Assembly: GCA_041480065.1 (NCBI GenBank)
Contig: JBGOZF010000018.1
Coordinates: 3,766-67,765, forward strand
Source: Fen-999 sp041480065
Lineage (GTDB): Bacteria > Pseudomonadota > Gammaproteobacteria > Burkholderiales > Rhodocyclaceae
Direction: 5' to 3'
Length of the DNA: 64,000 nt
Shown: positions 40,885-48,819 of the stretch, in pieces
Layout of the letters: each line of letters opens with the position of its first letter
Numbering within the stretch: the stretch's first letter is position 1
Program-made: the position numbers and the translations under genes
Notes under the pieces: model-generated
The model's input: the letters and a program-made list of their open reading frames with translations, nothing else
Database searches by the model: none
What the model was told of the DNA's origin: nothing

Positions 40885-42114
40885 TTAGCGAAGATTGACC
40901 AGGGTTTGCAGGATGCTGTCCTGGGTCTTGATGGTCTGGGCATTGGCCTGATAGACCCGCTGCTGGGTGATCATGTTCACCAACTCCGCGGTCAGGTCGA
41001 CGTTGGAGTCTTCGAGCGCCGACGATTGCAGCGGCCCATACTGGCCGCTCGATCCAGGTGTGCCCGTCATCTCGGAGCCCGACACCGAAGTCGCGGCCCA
41101 GTTGTTATTGCCCAGCGGCTGTAGGCCCTGGGGATTGCGGAAACTGGCGAGGATCACCTGGCCGAGGCTCCTGGAAACGCCGTTGGTGTAACTGCCAAGA
41201 ATGACGCCATCGGGGCCGATATTGAACTTCGCCAGCTTGCCAGAGGTATAGCCATCCTGGCTCATGGAGTTCACGGTAAAGGTGGCGCCGAACTGCGTGG
41301 AGCCGGTCAGGTTGAGGGGGAACGTCAGCGGCGTCACAGCGCCGGTAGTGACGGCGAAGGACGGGGCGGGGACAACGATGCCGCCAAGCGGCCCTGTCAG
41401 CACGCCGGAAGAGTTGAATGTCAGGGGTGAAGGCCCCACCGCCGCGCCACCGTCGAGGTTGGTATAGAGCTGCCAGGTATTGGCGGCGGTCTTGCGGAAG
41501 TACAGGGACATCACGTGGGAGTTGCCCAGGCTGTCGTACACCGTCACGGCGGTGGACTTGTTGTAGCTCGTGGCGTCAGTGATACTGAAGGCCGGCACCG
41601 GGACGGTCTCTCGTGAATCGAGGTTCACGCTGGCCTGCACCCCAGTGCCGCCACCGGCACCGGTTGCATTGGGCAATGCGTCTGAACTTGAGGTCGTGCT
41701 GAATAGTTGCAGCGGACCCAGAACACCGCTGACGTCATAGCCCGTCAGTTTCTGGCCGTTGGCGCTGACGATGTAGCCGTCCTTGTCGAGTTGGAACTGG
41801 CCATTGCGAGAATAGACGGTATCGCCGGCCGCGGTCTGCAAACGGTAGAAGCCGCCGCCGTTGATCGCTATATCCAGCGGATTGTTGGTCACCTCGACGT
41901 TGCCCTGAGTAAATTGCTGAGCGATGCCGGCCACTTTCGCGCCGAGTCCGACCGGTGCCGTGCCGGCGCCAGAAAGCGAAGCGGCATAGACGTCGGCAAA
42001 CTCGGTGATCGCCGACTTGAAACCAACGGTGCCGGAGTTGGCGACGTTGTTGCCGATGGTGTCCAGCGCCTTCGACGAGGCGTTGAGACCGCTTAGACCT
42101 TGTTGGAAACTCAT
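40885..42114 (-). CDS. flgE: Flagellar hook protein FlgE
   Basis: 409 residues, typical length. MSFQQGLSGLNASSKALDTI, GNNVANSGTVGFKSAITEFA at the N-terminus; NNPLDIAINGGGFYRLQTAA, YSRNGQFQLDKDGYIVSANG; C-terminus ALEDSNVDLTAELVNMITQQ, RVYQANAQTIKTQDSILQTL. It polymerises into the universal joint under FlgD capping. Twelve bases after flgD. Confidence 0.97.
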   Translation of the reverse strand: MSFQQGLSGLNASSKALDTIGNNVANSGTVGFKSAITEFADVYAASLSGAGTAPVGLGAKVAGIAQQFTQGNVEVTNNPLDIAINGGGFYRLQTAAGDTVYSRNGQFQLDKDGYIVSANGQKLTGYDVSGVLGPLQLFSTTSSSDALPNATGAGGGTGVQASVNLDSRETVPVPAFSITDATSYNKSTAVTVYDSLGNSHVMSLYFRKTAANTWQLYTNLDGGAAVGPSPLTFNSSGVLTGPLGGIVVPAPSFAVTTGAVTPLTFPLNLTGSTQFGATFTVNSMSQDGYTSGKLAKFNIGPDGVILGSYTNGVSRSLGQVILASFRNPQGLQPLGNNNWAATSVSGSEMTGTPGSSGQYGPLQSSALEDSNVDLTAELVNMITQQRVYQANAQTIKTQDSILQTLVNLR

Positions 42115-42127
42115 GTTGCCTCTCCTA

Positions 42128-42841
42128 TCAGAGAATCTGTCTCACGTCGTCCATGGTGAATAGCCCCAGGGCGCCGACATCAAGCGTGAAGCCGCTGCCG
42201 CTGGTGACGACGCTCCGTACCGAACCGAGCGTCAGCGCCGTCGTGGTCACCTTGTCCGAACCGCGCGTGGCGGCGACCGAAATCGAGTAGCTGCCGTTCA
42301 CCGCCTGTGCTCCGTCGTCGGTCTTGCCATCCCAGGCGAAGTCGTGGAGGCCCGAATCCAGGGCGCCCAGCGACAGCGTGCGCACCACCAGGCCATTGCT
42401 GTCCGTGATCGTCACCTTGACGGCATCGGCCGCGCCGGCCAGCTCGAACGCGCCGACCGCAGCGCTCGATGAGGTGCCGCTCGACGAGGTAGTGGTCGAA
42501 AGGGCGAGCGCACTGCCGGGGACCATCACCGCATGGCCGACCAGGCTCGCGGCCTGCGTCGTCTGGCTGTCCTGGCTGCCTTGGAGCAGCGTCTGCAAGG
42601 TGGCGTTGAGTTTCTCTATTCCGCTCACGGTGCTGATCTGGGCCATCTGCGAGGTCATCTGGGCGTTGTCCATCGGATTCAGAGGATCCTGATTCTTCAG
42701 CTGCGTCGTCAGCAGCTTGAGAAAGCGGTCTTCGGTGCTGGAGATCGCGCTGGTCGTGGTTGTCTTGCGCGTGTTCACCGAGTCGAGTAGCGATTGATAG
42801 TAGCTGCTCGTACCGGTGTTTGTCACATTGCTAGTGGTCAT
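42128..42841 (-). CDS. flgD: Hook cap protein FlgD
   Basis: 237 residues. The N-terminal domain has the diagnostic FLKLLTTQLKNQDPLNPMDN, AQMTSQMAQISTVSGIEKLN; the C-terminus holds the FlgD Ig-like/Tudor parts (LSLGALDSGLHDFAWDGKTD, DGAQAVNGSYSISVAATRGS). It caps hook assembly and is shed afterwards. Ten bases after flgC. Confidence 0.96.
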   Translation of the reverse strand: MTTSNVTNTGTSSYYQSLLDSVNTRKTTTTSAISSTEDRFLKLLTTQLKNQDPLNPMDNAQMTSQMAQISTVSGIEKLNATLQTLLQGSQDSQTTQAASLVGHAVMVPGSALALSTTTSSSGTSSSAAVGAFELAGAADAVKVTITDSNGLVVRTLSLGALDSGLHDFAWDGKTDDGAQAVNGSYSISVAATRGSDKVTTTALTLGSVRSVVTSGSGFTLDVGALGLFTMDDVRQIL

Positions 42842-42851
42842 GAGAGTTCCC

Positions 42852-43256
42852 TTACTGAGCGATTGCGAGCGTCTTGAGCAGCAGCGTCTTGGCCGCGCTC
42901 ATGATTTCGGAGTTGGTCTGGTAGGCACGCGAGGCCGAGATCATGTTGACCATTTCCTCGACCACGTTGACGTTGGGCATCTCGACGTAGCCCTGCTCGT
43001 TGGCTGCGGGGCTCTTCGGGTCGTACAGCATGCGACCGGGCGCAGCACTGTCCACCATCTGCGTGACGCGCACACCGAGTCCGCCGTTCGCCGTAACCGG
43101 GGTTGCCTGAAAGACGACCTGCTTGGCCTTGTAGGGCTTGCCGTCCGCGCCAACGATGCTGTCGGCGTTGGCCAGGTTGCTGGCGGTGGCGTTCAAGCGG
43201 GCGGATTGGGCTGTGAGGGCCGAGCCGGCGATCGTCATGACGTTGAACAAGCTCAT
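42852..43256 (-). CDS. flgC: Proximal rod protein FlgC
   Basis: 134 residues, standard size. MSLFNVMTIAGSALTAQSAR, LNATASNLANADSIVGADGK, and C-terminal VEMPNVNVVEEMVNMISASR, AYQTNSEIMSAAKTLLLKTL. Rod subunit. One base separates it from flgB. Confidence 0.97.
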   Translation of the reverse strand: MSLFNVMTIAGSALTAQSARLNATASNLANADSIVGADGKPYKAKQVVFQATPVTANGGLGVRVTQMVDSAAPGRMLYDPKSPAANEQGYVEMPNVNVVEEMVNMISASRAYQTNSEIMSAAKTLLLKTLAIAQ

Positions 43257-43257
43257 G

Positions 43258-43671
43258 TCATTGCCCTTGGATGGCCGTCTGCAATTGGGTAAATTGCTGA
43301 CGGATGAAAGTTAGCGCGCTTTCTACCTGCACCGCATTCTCGGCAAATGCGCTGCGCTCGATATCCATGTTCACCGTGTTCCCGTCCACCGCTGCCTGGA
43401 ATTCGGTGCGATACATGATCCTGGCGCCGTAGGGAGCGTTGTCGCCGTTGCTGCCGGACAGGTGCCGCGGCGAAGTCTGGGTCAGGCTGACGTTGCCGCC
43501 GCCCTTGCCGGAAAGCGCGCCCGCAAGCGCCGACTTGAAGTCGATGTCGCGGGCCTTGTAGTAGGGCGTATCGGCGTTCGCGATATTCGAGGCCAGAAGC
43601 TCCTGCCGATAGGTCCGCAAATTCGCGGCCGTCCGCAAGGTTCCCATCTGTTGGTCGATCCGATCAAGCAT
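43258..43671 (-). CDS. flgB: Proximal rod protein FlgB
   Basis: 137 residues. LRTYRQELLASNIANADTPY, YKARDIDFKSALAGAL and the C-terminal NTVNMDIERSAFAENAVQVE, SALTFIRQQFTQLQTAIQGQ are typical. First gene of the flgBCDEFGHIJ operon, with a near-consensus sigma-54 promoter 34 bases upstream. FlgB starts the rod on FliE. Confidence 0.97.
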   Translation of the reverse strand: MLDRIDQQMGTLRTAANLRTYRQELLASNIANADTPYYKARDIDFKSALAGALSGKGGGNVSLTQTSPRHLSGSNGDNAPYGARIMYRTEFQAAVDGNTVNMDIERSAFAENAVQVESALTFIRQQFTQLQTAIQGQ

Positions 43672-43704
43672 GGCAGGTCTCAGTGTGTTGTGCGCAGAGC
43701 GTTA

Positions 43705-43720
43705 TGCAGCAACCGTGCCA
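43705..43720 (-). promoter_or_regulatory. Sigma-54 promoter of the flgB-J operon
   Basis: Minus strand TGGCACG-GTTG-CTGCA: perfect -24 box, one mismatch in the -12 box, GG and GC exactly ten bases apart. Predicted start about 43694, leaving a short leader before the flgB ATG at 43671. Confidence 0.9.
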
Positions 43721-43791
43721 TACACGGATCGGCTTGTCGCAACCGGTTCCCCGCTCAATCAGCAGGAGCTTTCCCTTGCTGTTCGACACTT

Positions 43792-43829
43792 TTGCCGGCA
43801 AGCCGAATCCGCTGCGGCAAATCTTGCCG
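43792..43829. promoter_or_regulatory. Double CGGCAA/TTGCCG operator between flgB and flgA
   Basis: An abutting pair TTGCCGGCAA (43792-43801) and a perfect palindrome CGGCAA-ATC-TTGCCG (43815-43829), in the divergent flgB/flgA gap. It is about 120 bases upstream of the flgB start point and 54 bases before the flgA ATG, so one activator could serve both. No proper GG-N10-GC site was found for flgA. Confidence 0.5.
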
Positions 43830-43882
43830 TCATTGCGATGCAAACCCTTGCCTCGCCCCCAGCCGCGTGATTGAATCCCGCC

Positions 43883-44569
43883 ATGGGACGTTTTCACTTG
43901 CTAATTGGCTGCCTCGTAACGCTGTTAGCCAGCGCCGCAATCGCCGTTCAGGATCCCGGGCCGGTAAGGAAGGCCGTCGAGGATTACCTGCGTGTCCAGA
44001 CCAACGGTCTGCCCGGTGAGGTGAGCTTCACGTTTCGCGGGCTTGATCCCGGCAATCAGCTGGCGCCATGCGGTGCATTCGACGTCAGCCTGGCCCCGGG
44101 CGCCCGGGCATGGGGACGAACCAATCTGACCGTGCGCTGCCTGGCTCAGGACGGCTGGAGCATCTTCGTTCCCGTCCATATCCACGTCCTTGCCGACTAC
44201 GTCGTCACGGCCCACCCGCTGGTTCAAGGCCAGACGATCGCCAACGCCGACCTCGCCCGCCGGCACGGCGACCTTTCCGATCTGCCGGCCGGAGTGATTA
44301 CCGACGAACACCAGGCTGTCGGACGAACCATGAGCATTTCCATCGCCGCCGGTCACCCCTTGCGCGCGGACATGATTCGGCTGCCCATCGTCGTCCAGCA
44401 GAATCAGACCGTCAAAGTCGTGTCCCGCGGCCCCGGTTTCCAGGTCAGCAACGAAGGCAAGGCGCTGAACCAGGGAACCGATGGGCAAGTCATACAAGTA
44501 CGCCTCGCCAGCGGCCAGGTCGTGAGTGGCATTGCCCGTGCCGGCGGCATTGTCGAGGTAGGATTCTGA
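43883..44569 (+). CDS. flgA: P-ring assembly chaperone FlgA
   Basis: 228 residues from ATG 43883 (MGRFHLLIGCLVTLLASAAI), a signal peptide; a TTG four codons earlier is less likely. SAF domain (ADYVVTAHPLVQGQTIANAD, LARRHGDLSDLPAGVITDEH) and the FlgA C-terminus (VVQQNQTVKVVSRGPGFQVS, GQVIQVRLASGQVVSGIARA). It acts in the periplasm to help FlgI polymerise. Divergent from flgB, followed by flgM. Confidence 0.95.
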   Translation: MGRFHLLIGCLVTLLASAAIAVQDPGPVRKAVEDYLRVQTNGLPGEVSFTFRGLDPGNQLAPCGAFDVSLAPGARAWGRTNLTVRCLAQDGWSIFVPVHIHVLADYVVTAHPLVQGQTIANADLARRHGDLSDLPAGVITDEHQAVGRTMSISIAAGHPLRADMIRLPIVVQQNQTVKVVSRGPGFQVSNEGKALNQGTDGQVIQVRLASGQVVSGIARAGGIVEVGF

Positions 44570-44597
44570 CGTATAATCAGCGCATTAAAAGCGCAGC

Positions 44598-44624
44598 TCA
44601 AGTTTCCCCACCCTCTGCCGTTAC
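44598..44624 (+). promoter_or_regulatory. Sigma-28 promoter of flgMN
   Basis: TCAAGTTT (44598-44605), 11 bases, GCCGTTAC (44617-44624); 7 of 8 and 6 of 8 matches. It gives flgM a late promoter in addition to read-through from flgA, the usual feedback in which FliA drives its own antagonist. Confidence 0.75.
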
Positions 44625-44660
44625 AAAGACCAGACACCCCGATATGGGAAAGGAAGCATC

Positions 44661-44954
44661 GTGAAGATCACTAACGGCGTTACTGCGGTCGGCACCGGCA
44701 CGGACAGCGGCCGAACGAAGTCAGCCACCCAAACATCCCGCACGCCTGCGCCGCAGGCAAGCGATCAAGTCGAACTGTCCTCTCTGGCTGCGCGCCTGCA
44801 GGAAGCCAGCGCGGCGACGGCCGAGCCGATCGACACCGCGCGCATTGCCGAAATCAAGCAGGCGATCACGGACGGCCGGTTCCAGGTCAACCCCGAGCGT
44901 ATCGCCGACGGTCTGCTGGAAAGCGCGCGTCAGTTGCTGGCCAACCGTCGCTGA
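44661..44954 (+). CDS. flgM: Anti-sigma-28 factor FlgM
   Basis: 97 residues from GTG 44661 with AAGGA upstream. Disordered Ser/Thr-rich N-terminus, then the FliA-binding C-terminus (SDQVELSSLAARLQEASAAT, DTARIAEIKQAITDGRFQVN, PERIADGLLESARQLLA). It holds FliA until hook completion allows FlgM export. flgN follows after 15 bases. Confidence 0.95.
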   Translation: MKITNGVTAVGTGTDSGRTKSATQTSRTPAPQASDQVELSSLAARLQEASAATAEPIDTARIAEIKQAITDGRFQVNPERIADGLLESARQLLANRR

Positions 44955-44969
44955 GATGGTGTTCCCGCC

Positions 44970-45449
44970 GTGCCCGCTGCGCCGGAACTGGTAACCGTTG
45001 CTGGCCTCCTGGATCGCGAATTCAGGGCACTCCAGTCTTTTGTGGCACTGCTGCGCCGCGAACAAACGCTACTGGAGCAAGGCAGTACCGAATCGTTGGC
45101 CGCACTGGCGGAAGAGAAGCTTCAGGCGGCGACCGAACTGGCTGATTTCTCCGCCTCGCGAGACAGCAAGCTGATTCATTCCGGCCTCCGGCCGGGTCGT
45201 GCCGGCATGGAAGCGTGGGCGGCCACTACCGCCGGTGCCGGCTACCGGGAGCAATGGCGCCATCTGCTTGAACTCACCGCCGAAGCCCGCGCCCTGAACG
45301 AAACCAACGGCAAGCTGATCGCCATTCGTCTTCAGAACAACCAGCAAGCGCTGAGCATCCTGATGGCTGCTGCGGACCAGGCCGTCACCTACGGCCCCGA
45401 CGGCCAGCAGCAAACCGGCGGCGGTGGCCGCTCTCTCGGCAGCGCCTGA
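44970..45449 (+). CDS. flgN: FlgK/FlgL export chaperone FlgN
   Basis: 159 residues from GTG 44970. Helical, with FRALQSFVALLRREQTLLEQ, GSTESLAALAEEKLQAATEL and the C-terminal LNETNGKLIAIRLQNNQQAL, SILMAAADQAVTYGPDGQ typical of FlgN. It delivers the junction proteins to the export gate. Convergent with the TIM-barrel gene, 20 bases apart, with no clear terminator between. Confidence 0.93.
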   Translation: MPAAPELVTVAGLLDREFRALQSFVALLRREQTLLEQGSTESLAALAEEKLQAATELADFSASRDSKLIHSGLRPGRAGMEAWAATTAGAGYREQWRHLLELTAEARALNETNGKLIAIRLQNNQQALSILMAAADQAVTYGPDGQQQTGGGGRSLGSA

Positions 45450-45469
45450 GCCAAGCCCGCTCCGCCGTT

Positions 45470-46288
45470 CTACGTTACGGCCGGAACCCGAGCAGCCGCC
45501 AGCGCCTCGATATTCGCGATGGCCTGCTCGGGCTTGACCTCGAAGACCTTCACCGCACTCGGAAACCGTTGCCCGATGATCCGGTATGCCTCGGGATAGC
45601 CGTACGCATTGAAGTAGCCATCCGGTCCGCAGATGCCCAGCGTCTTCGCTTCAGCCAGCGACAGGTGCTCATCGGTGAGCCCGCCGTTGGCATGCAAGTG
45701 AAAATGCAACCGGATGCCCTGCGTCACCAGTTCTTCCATGAACGCAAGCCAGTCGTCCAGGGTCTCCCCAGACCAGACCTTGGCGTGGCCGATGTCGAAA
45801 CAGAAATGAATTCGCGAAAGGCCACGATCCAGAATGCCATCGAAGAGTTCGCGATAGAAACCAAGCGGATGATAGACATTCTCCAGATGCAGGCGATAGT
45901 CGTGCTTTGCGCACAACACCTCTGCCCGTTCCAGATTGTCCAGCAGCAGCGCCATCAGAGGGGCTTGTTTGCTCACGCGCTGCGTCAGCGGCAGGTTCGC
46001 CGCGTGCAGCACCGAATAGGCGCTCCCGAAAGCCCGGGCCTGAAGGATGTGTGCGTCCAGCAGATCGACGCTGCGATGCAAATTGAAGGCATGACACCGC
46101 TCATGGTTGGTATGCGCGCTCACCGGCACGAGCCCGGAAGCGAGCCGCTGTTGCAGAAGATGTCGCGCCGAGGGATCGTCGTAATACAACCCGACTTCCA
46201 CCGGCCGCTGATGGGCAATCGCGTAGTCCAGTAAGGGACCAAGCACGGATGGCGACCTGTCGACGACCTTGAATCCGAAGTTGTGCAC
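45470..46288 (-). CDS. Xylose-isomerase-like TIM-barrel enzyme, substrate unknown
   Basis: 272 residues. The sugar-phosphate isomerase/epimerase (AP endonuclease 2) fold is indicated by its metal-site pattern: His in VSAHTNHE, Glu in RLHLENVYHP, Asp/His in HFCFDIGHAKVW, His pair in LHFHLHANGG and Glu in KVFEVKPE. It starts MHNFGFKVVDRSPSVLGPLL and has no signal peptide. It is the last gene of the mot/fli/che run, 47 bases after motD. A sugar or polyol epimerase or a metal-dependent hydrolase is likely; a role in flagellar glycan supply is possible but unsupported. Confidence 0.7.
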   Translation of the reverse strand: MHNFGFKVVDRSPSVLGPLLDYAIAHQRPVEVGLYYDDPSARHLLQQRLASGLVPVSAHTNHERCHAFNLHRSVDLLDAHILQARAFGSAYSVLHAANLPLTQRVSKQAPLMALLLDNLERAEVLCAKHDYRLHLENVYHPLGFYRELFDGILDRGLSRIHFCFDIGHAKVWSGETLDDWLAFMEELVTQGIRLHFHLHANGGLTDEHLSLAEAKTLGICGPDGYFNAYGYPEAYRIIGQRFPSAVKVFEVKPEQAIANIEALAAARVPAVT

Positions 46289-46335
46289 CGACTGTTTCCT
46301 TCAACCTCAGTTCATCTTCCGCAAAGGAGGCGATC

Positions 46336-47118
46336 TCAGGGCAGTTTCACTTCGACGCCGACATCCGGCGTCCGCGACTCGATGGTGATTGCCACCCGGC
46401 GGTTGCGGCCACGTCCCTCGGGCGTGGCGTTGTCGGCCACCGGCCTCTGGTCGGCGTAGCCGGTCGCCGTCATCCGGCGCGGATCGACGCCATTGTCGAT
46501 GAACAGGCGAACGACGCTGGAAGCTCGCGTGCCCGAGAGTTCCCAGTTCGACGGGAAGCGCGGCGTATTGATCGGCGTATTGTCGGTGTGGCCTTCGACG
46601 GTGATCGGAAAATCCGTCGGCGCCAGGATGCGCGCCATCGCGATGAGCGCCGAGACGGCACCGACGTCGAGCGTGGCATCGCCCGGCGCAAACAGCACGC
46701 TGGCGTTGATGTCCACCGTGATGCCGAGGGCGCCTTCCGTGACGCGCACCTGGCCCTCCTTGACCAGGGGCGCCAGGGCCTCGTTGATGTCCTTGGCCAT
46801 GTTGCGCAACTTCTCTTTCTTGACCCGCTGGGTCTCGTCGGTCTTGATGCCGACGTTCGGCTTGCGGAACGGAATTGCGATCGGCATCGGCGCATCCGGA
46901 TTGACGGCGACCATGGCACCCGAAGTCGATCCGGGCACAGTGCGGAATGCCGAGGAAAGCGTGTCGGACAGCACGCGGTACTTGCCCTCGTTTACCTGTG
47001 AAATCGCGTACATGACGACGAAGAAGGCGAACAGGAGCGTGATGAAGTCGGCATAGGAAACCAGCCAGCGCTCATGGTTGTCGCGGTCTTCCTCGCTGCC
47101 GCGGCGTCGCCGTCCCAT
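46336..47118 (-). CDS. motD: Flagellar stator protein MotD (MotB family)
   Basis: 260 residues from ATG 47118 (MGRRRRGSEEDRDNHERWLV); a TTG three codons earlier is the alternative. Plug/transmembrane segment WLVSYADFITLLFAFFVVMY with the essential Asp in SYAD (residue about 24). Periplasmic OmpA domain (FPITVEGHTDNTPINTPRFP, NWELSGTRASSVVRLFIDNG, VAITIESRTPDV) anchors to peptidoglycan. With MotC it forms the ion channel; a proton is the likely ion, but this is inference. Confidence 0.94.
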   Translation of the reverse strand: MGRRRRGSEEDRDNHERWLVSYADFITLLFAFFVVMYAISQVNEGKYRVLSDTLSSAFRTVPGSTSGAMVAVNPDAPMPIAIPFRKPNVGIKTDETQRVKKEKLRNMAKDINEALAPLVKEGQVRVTEGALGITVDINASVLFAPGDATLDVGAVSALIAMARILAPTDFPITVEGHTDNTPINTPRFPSNWELSGTRASSVVRLFIDNGVDPRRMTATGYADQRPVADNATPEGRGRNRRVAITIESRTPDVGVEVKLP

Positions 47119-47131
47119 CGGTCTCAATCCG

Positions 47132-47179
47132 TCACAGGAAGTAGCCCTGGAGACGACTCTCGATGATCCGCGGGTTGTG
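47132..47179 (-). pseudogene. Diverged duplicate of the motC 3' end
   Basis: Reads NPRIIESRLQGYFL-stop, the same last 14 residues as motC (ending at 47269), but with changes that are all silent (AGT/AGC, CGT/CGA, CTC/CTT, CAG/CAA). Nothing else of a MotA-like gene precedes it. Between the copies lie 90 bases with a perfect hairpin TAACTTGC-TGC-GCAAGTTA (47201-47219). Silent-only divergence points to a remnant of an older paralogue or gene conversion. Confidence 0.65.
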
Positions 47180-47268
47180 GTTACGGCCGCGCTGCGCGCT
47201 TAACTTGCTGCGCAAGTTAGCCTTCACCGCAACCCTTTGCCCTTCGGCGCACAAGAACATGTCGTCAC

Positions 47269-48009
47269 TCACAGGAAGTAGCCTTGAAGTCGGCTCTCGA
47301 TGATCCGCGGGTTGTCCCCATTGGCGATGCCGACCAGGCCGTCGACGTACATCTCGCGCATCGCGACCAGGCGGTGGATGGTGGCCATCAGCTTCTTGGC
47401 GATCGGTAGGAACATGAGGTTGGCGGCACCGACACCGTAGATGGTGGCGACGAAGGCGACCGCAATGCCGGCGCCCAGCTTGGCCGGATCGGAGAGGTTC
47501 TCCATGACGTGGATCAGCCCCATCACGGCGCCGAGAATACCGATCGTCGGCGAGTAGCCGCCGGCGGATTCCCACACCCGCGCTGCCTGTCGCATCTGGT
47601 CCTCGTAGGCGTTGATCTCGACTTCCAGCACCTCGCGCAGCCGTTCCGGCTCGGCGCCGTCGACCAGCAACTGCAGGCCGCGCCGGGCGAAAGGATCATT
47701 GAGCGTGGCGATCTGCGCCTCGAGGGCCAGCAAGCCTTCCTTGCGGGCAAGCTGGCTCCAGCGGACGATCTGTTCGATCATCCGCCTGGGCACCACCGGC
47801 GGCGGATAGACAACCCAACGGCCCATGCGCATGCCGAGCAGGAAGGTCGGCCAGGGACTTTGCAGCATGACCGCGCCCAGGGTGCCGCCGATGACGATGA
47901 AGAACGCGGTCGGTTGCACCAGCGAGCCGACATGACCTCCTTCGAGCACCTGGCCGAGAACTATGGCCATGATGCCCATGACAAGGCCGGCCAGGCTGAT
48001 CTTGTCCAT
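47269..48009 (-). CDS. motC: Flagellar stator protein MotC (MotA family)
   Basis: 246 residues, PomA/MotC type rather than the 280-residue MotA. Membrane segments near 5-22, 32-52, 150-170 and 180-200 (SLAGLVMGIMAIVLGQVLEG; TAFFIVIGGTLGAVMLQSPW; YSPTIGILGAVMGLIHVMEN; LGAGIAVAFVATIYGVGAAN). The cytoplasmic loop carries charged residues for the FliG contact. Six bases after fliA; an orphan copy of its 3' end follows. Confidence 0.94.
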   Translation of the reverse strand: MDKISLAGLVMGIMAIVLGQVLEGGHVGSLVQPTAFFIVIGGTLGAVMLQSPWPTFLLGMRMGRWVVYPPPVVPRRMIEQIVRWSQLARKEGLLALEAQIATLNDPFARRGLQLLVDGAEPERLREVLEVEINAYEDQMRQAARVWESAGGYSPTIGILGAVMGLIHVMENLSDPAKLGAGIAVAFVATIYGVGAANLMFLPIAKKLMATIHRLVAMREMYVDGLVGIANGDNPRIIESRLQGYFL

Positions 48010-48015
48010 GCCCTG

Positions 48016-48786
48016 TTATCCCTCTTCGCGCCGCGCTTTCGGCGGCCGACCGCGGCGCTTCGGCAACAGGGCCGCGTCGCCGATCTGCGTCGCCGCGCGC
48101 AGACGGGCGATCGCCTGGCTGTGCAATTGGCAGATGCGCGACTCGGTCACGCCCATGATTTCTCCGATTTCCTTCAGGTTCAGGTCTTCGTCGTAGTACA
48201 AGCCCATGACCATCTTCTCGCGCTCGGGCAGCGCCTCGATGCTGCGGATCAGCGCCCGCCGCATCTCGTCGTCCTCCAGGATCGCCAATGGATCGAGTTC
48301 CTGGCCGGCCACGTTGCGTTCAAGGTAGTCGTCATCCTGGTCGCCGGAAAGGTCCTCCAGGTAGACCAGTTGATGGCCGCGCGCATCCTGCAGCAGCTTC
48401 TGGTAATCGGCGAGCGGCATGCCTAGCGCTTCGGCCAGCTCACCTTCGCTCGGCGCCCGCCCGTGGCGCTGTTCAAGTTGGTGGATCGTTTCTTCCACGC
48501 GCCGCATCTCGCGGCGCACACCGCGCGGCACCCAGTCGTTCTCCCGCAGGCCGTCCAGCATGGCACCGCGGATGCGCTGAACGGCATAGGTTTCGAACTG
48601 GGCGCCCAGTCCCTCCTCGAAACGGCTGATGGCATCGAGCAGTCCGATCATGCCGTTCTGGATCAGGTCGTCCGCTTGCACGCTGGCGGGAAGCTTCGTC
48701 ATCAACTGGAAGGCGAGGCGCTTGACCAGTTGGGAATACTGTTGGACCAGTTGGTCCTTGTCAGGTACGCCCTGGGCCGTATACAT
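48016..48786 (-). CDS. fliA: Flagellar sigma-28 factor FliA with AT-hook-like tail
   Basis: 256 residues. Region 2: LVKRLAFQLMTKLPASVQAD, DLIQNGMIGLLDAISRFEEG, FETYAVQRIRGAMLDGLREN; region 3: RMEETIHQLE-like stretch; region 4: LPEREKMVMGLYYDEDLNLK, EIGEIMGVTESRICQLHSQA. After the normal end (IARLRAATQIGDAALLP) there is an extra basic tail KRRGRPPKARREEG resembling an AT-hook (RGRP core). It directs late flagellar genes and is held by FlgM. In operon after flhG, 33 bases. Confidence 0.96.
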   Translation of the reverse strand: MYTAQGVPDKDQLVQQYSQLVKRLAFQLMTKLPASVQADDLIQNGMIGLLDAISRFEEGLGAQFETYAVQRIRGAMLDGLRENDWVPRGVRREMRRVEETIHQLEQRHGRAPSEGELAEALGMPLADYQKLLQDARGHQLVYLEDLSGDQDDDYLERNVAGQELDPLAILEDDEMRRALIRSIEALPEREKMVMGLYYDEDLNLKEIGEIMGVTESRICQLHSQAIARLRAATQIGDAALLPKRRGRPPKARREEG

Positions 48787-48819
48787 AGGCGGGGATCGCA
48801 GGCCGGAAAGTGCGACCTA

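Noticed and set aside
43765..43779. GGAGCTTTCCCTTGC as a sigma-54 promoter for flgA
   Set aside because: GG and GC are 11 bases apart; sigma-54 promoters need ten, and the -24 box is poor.
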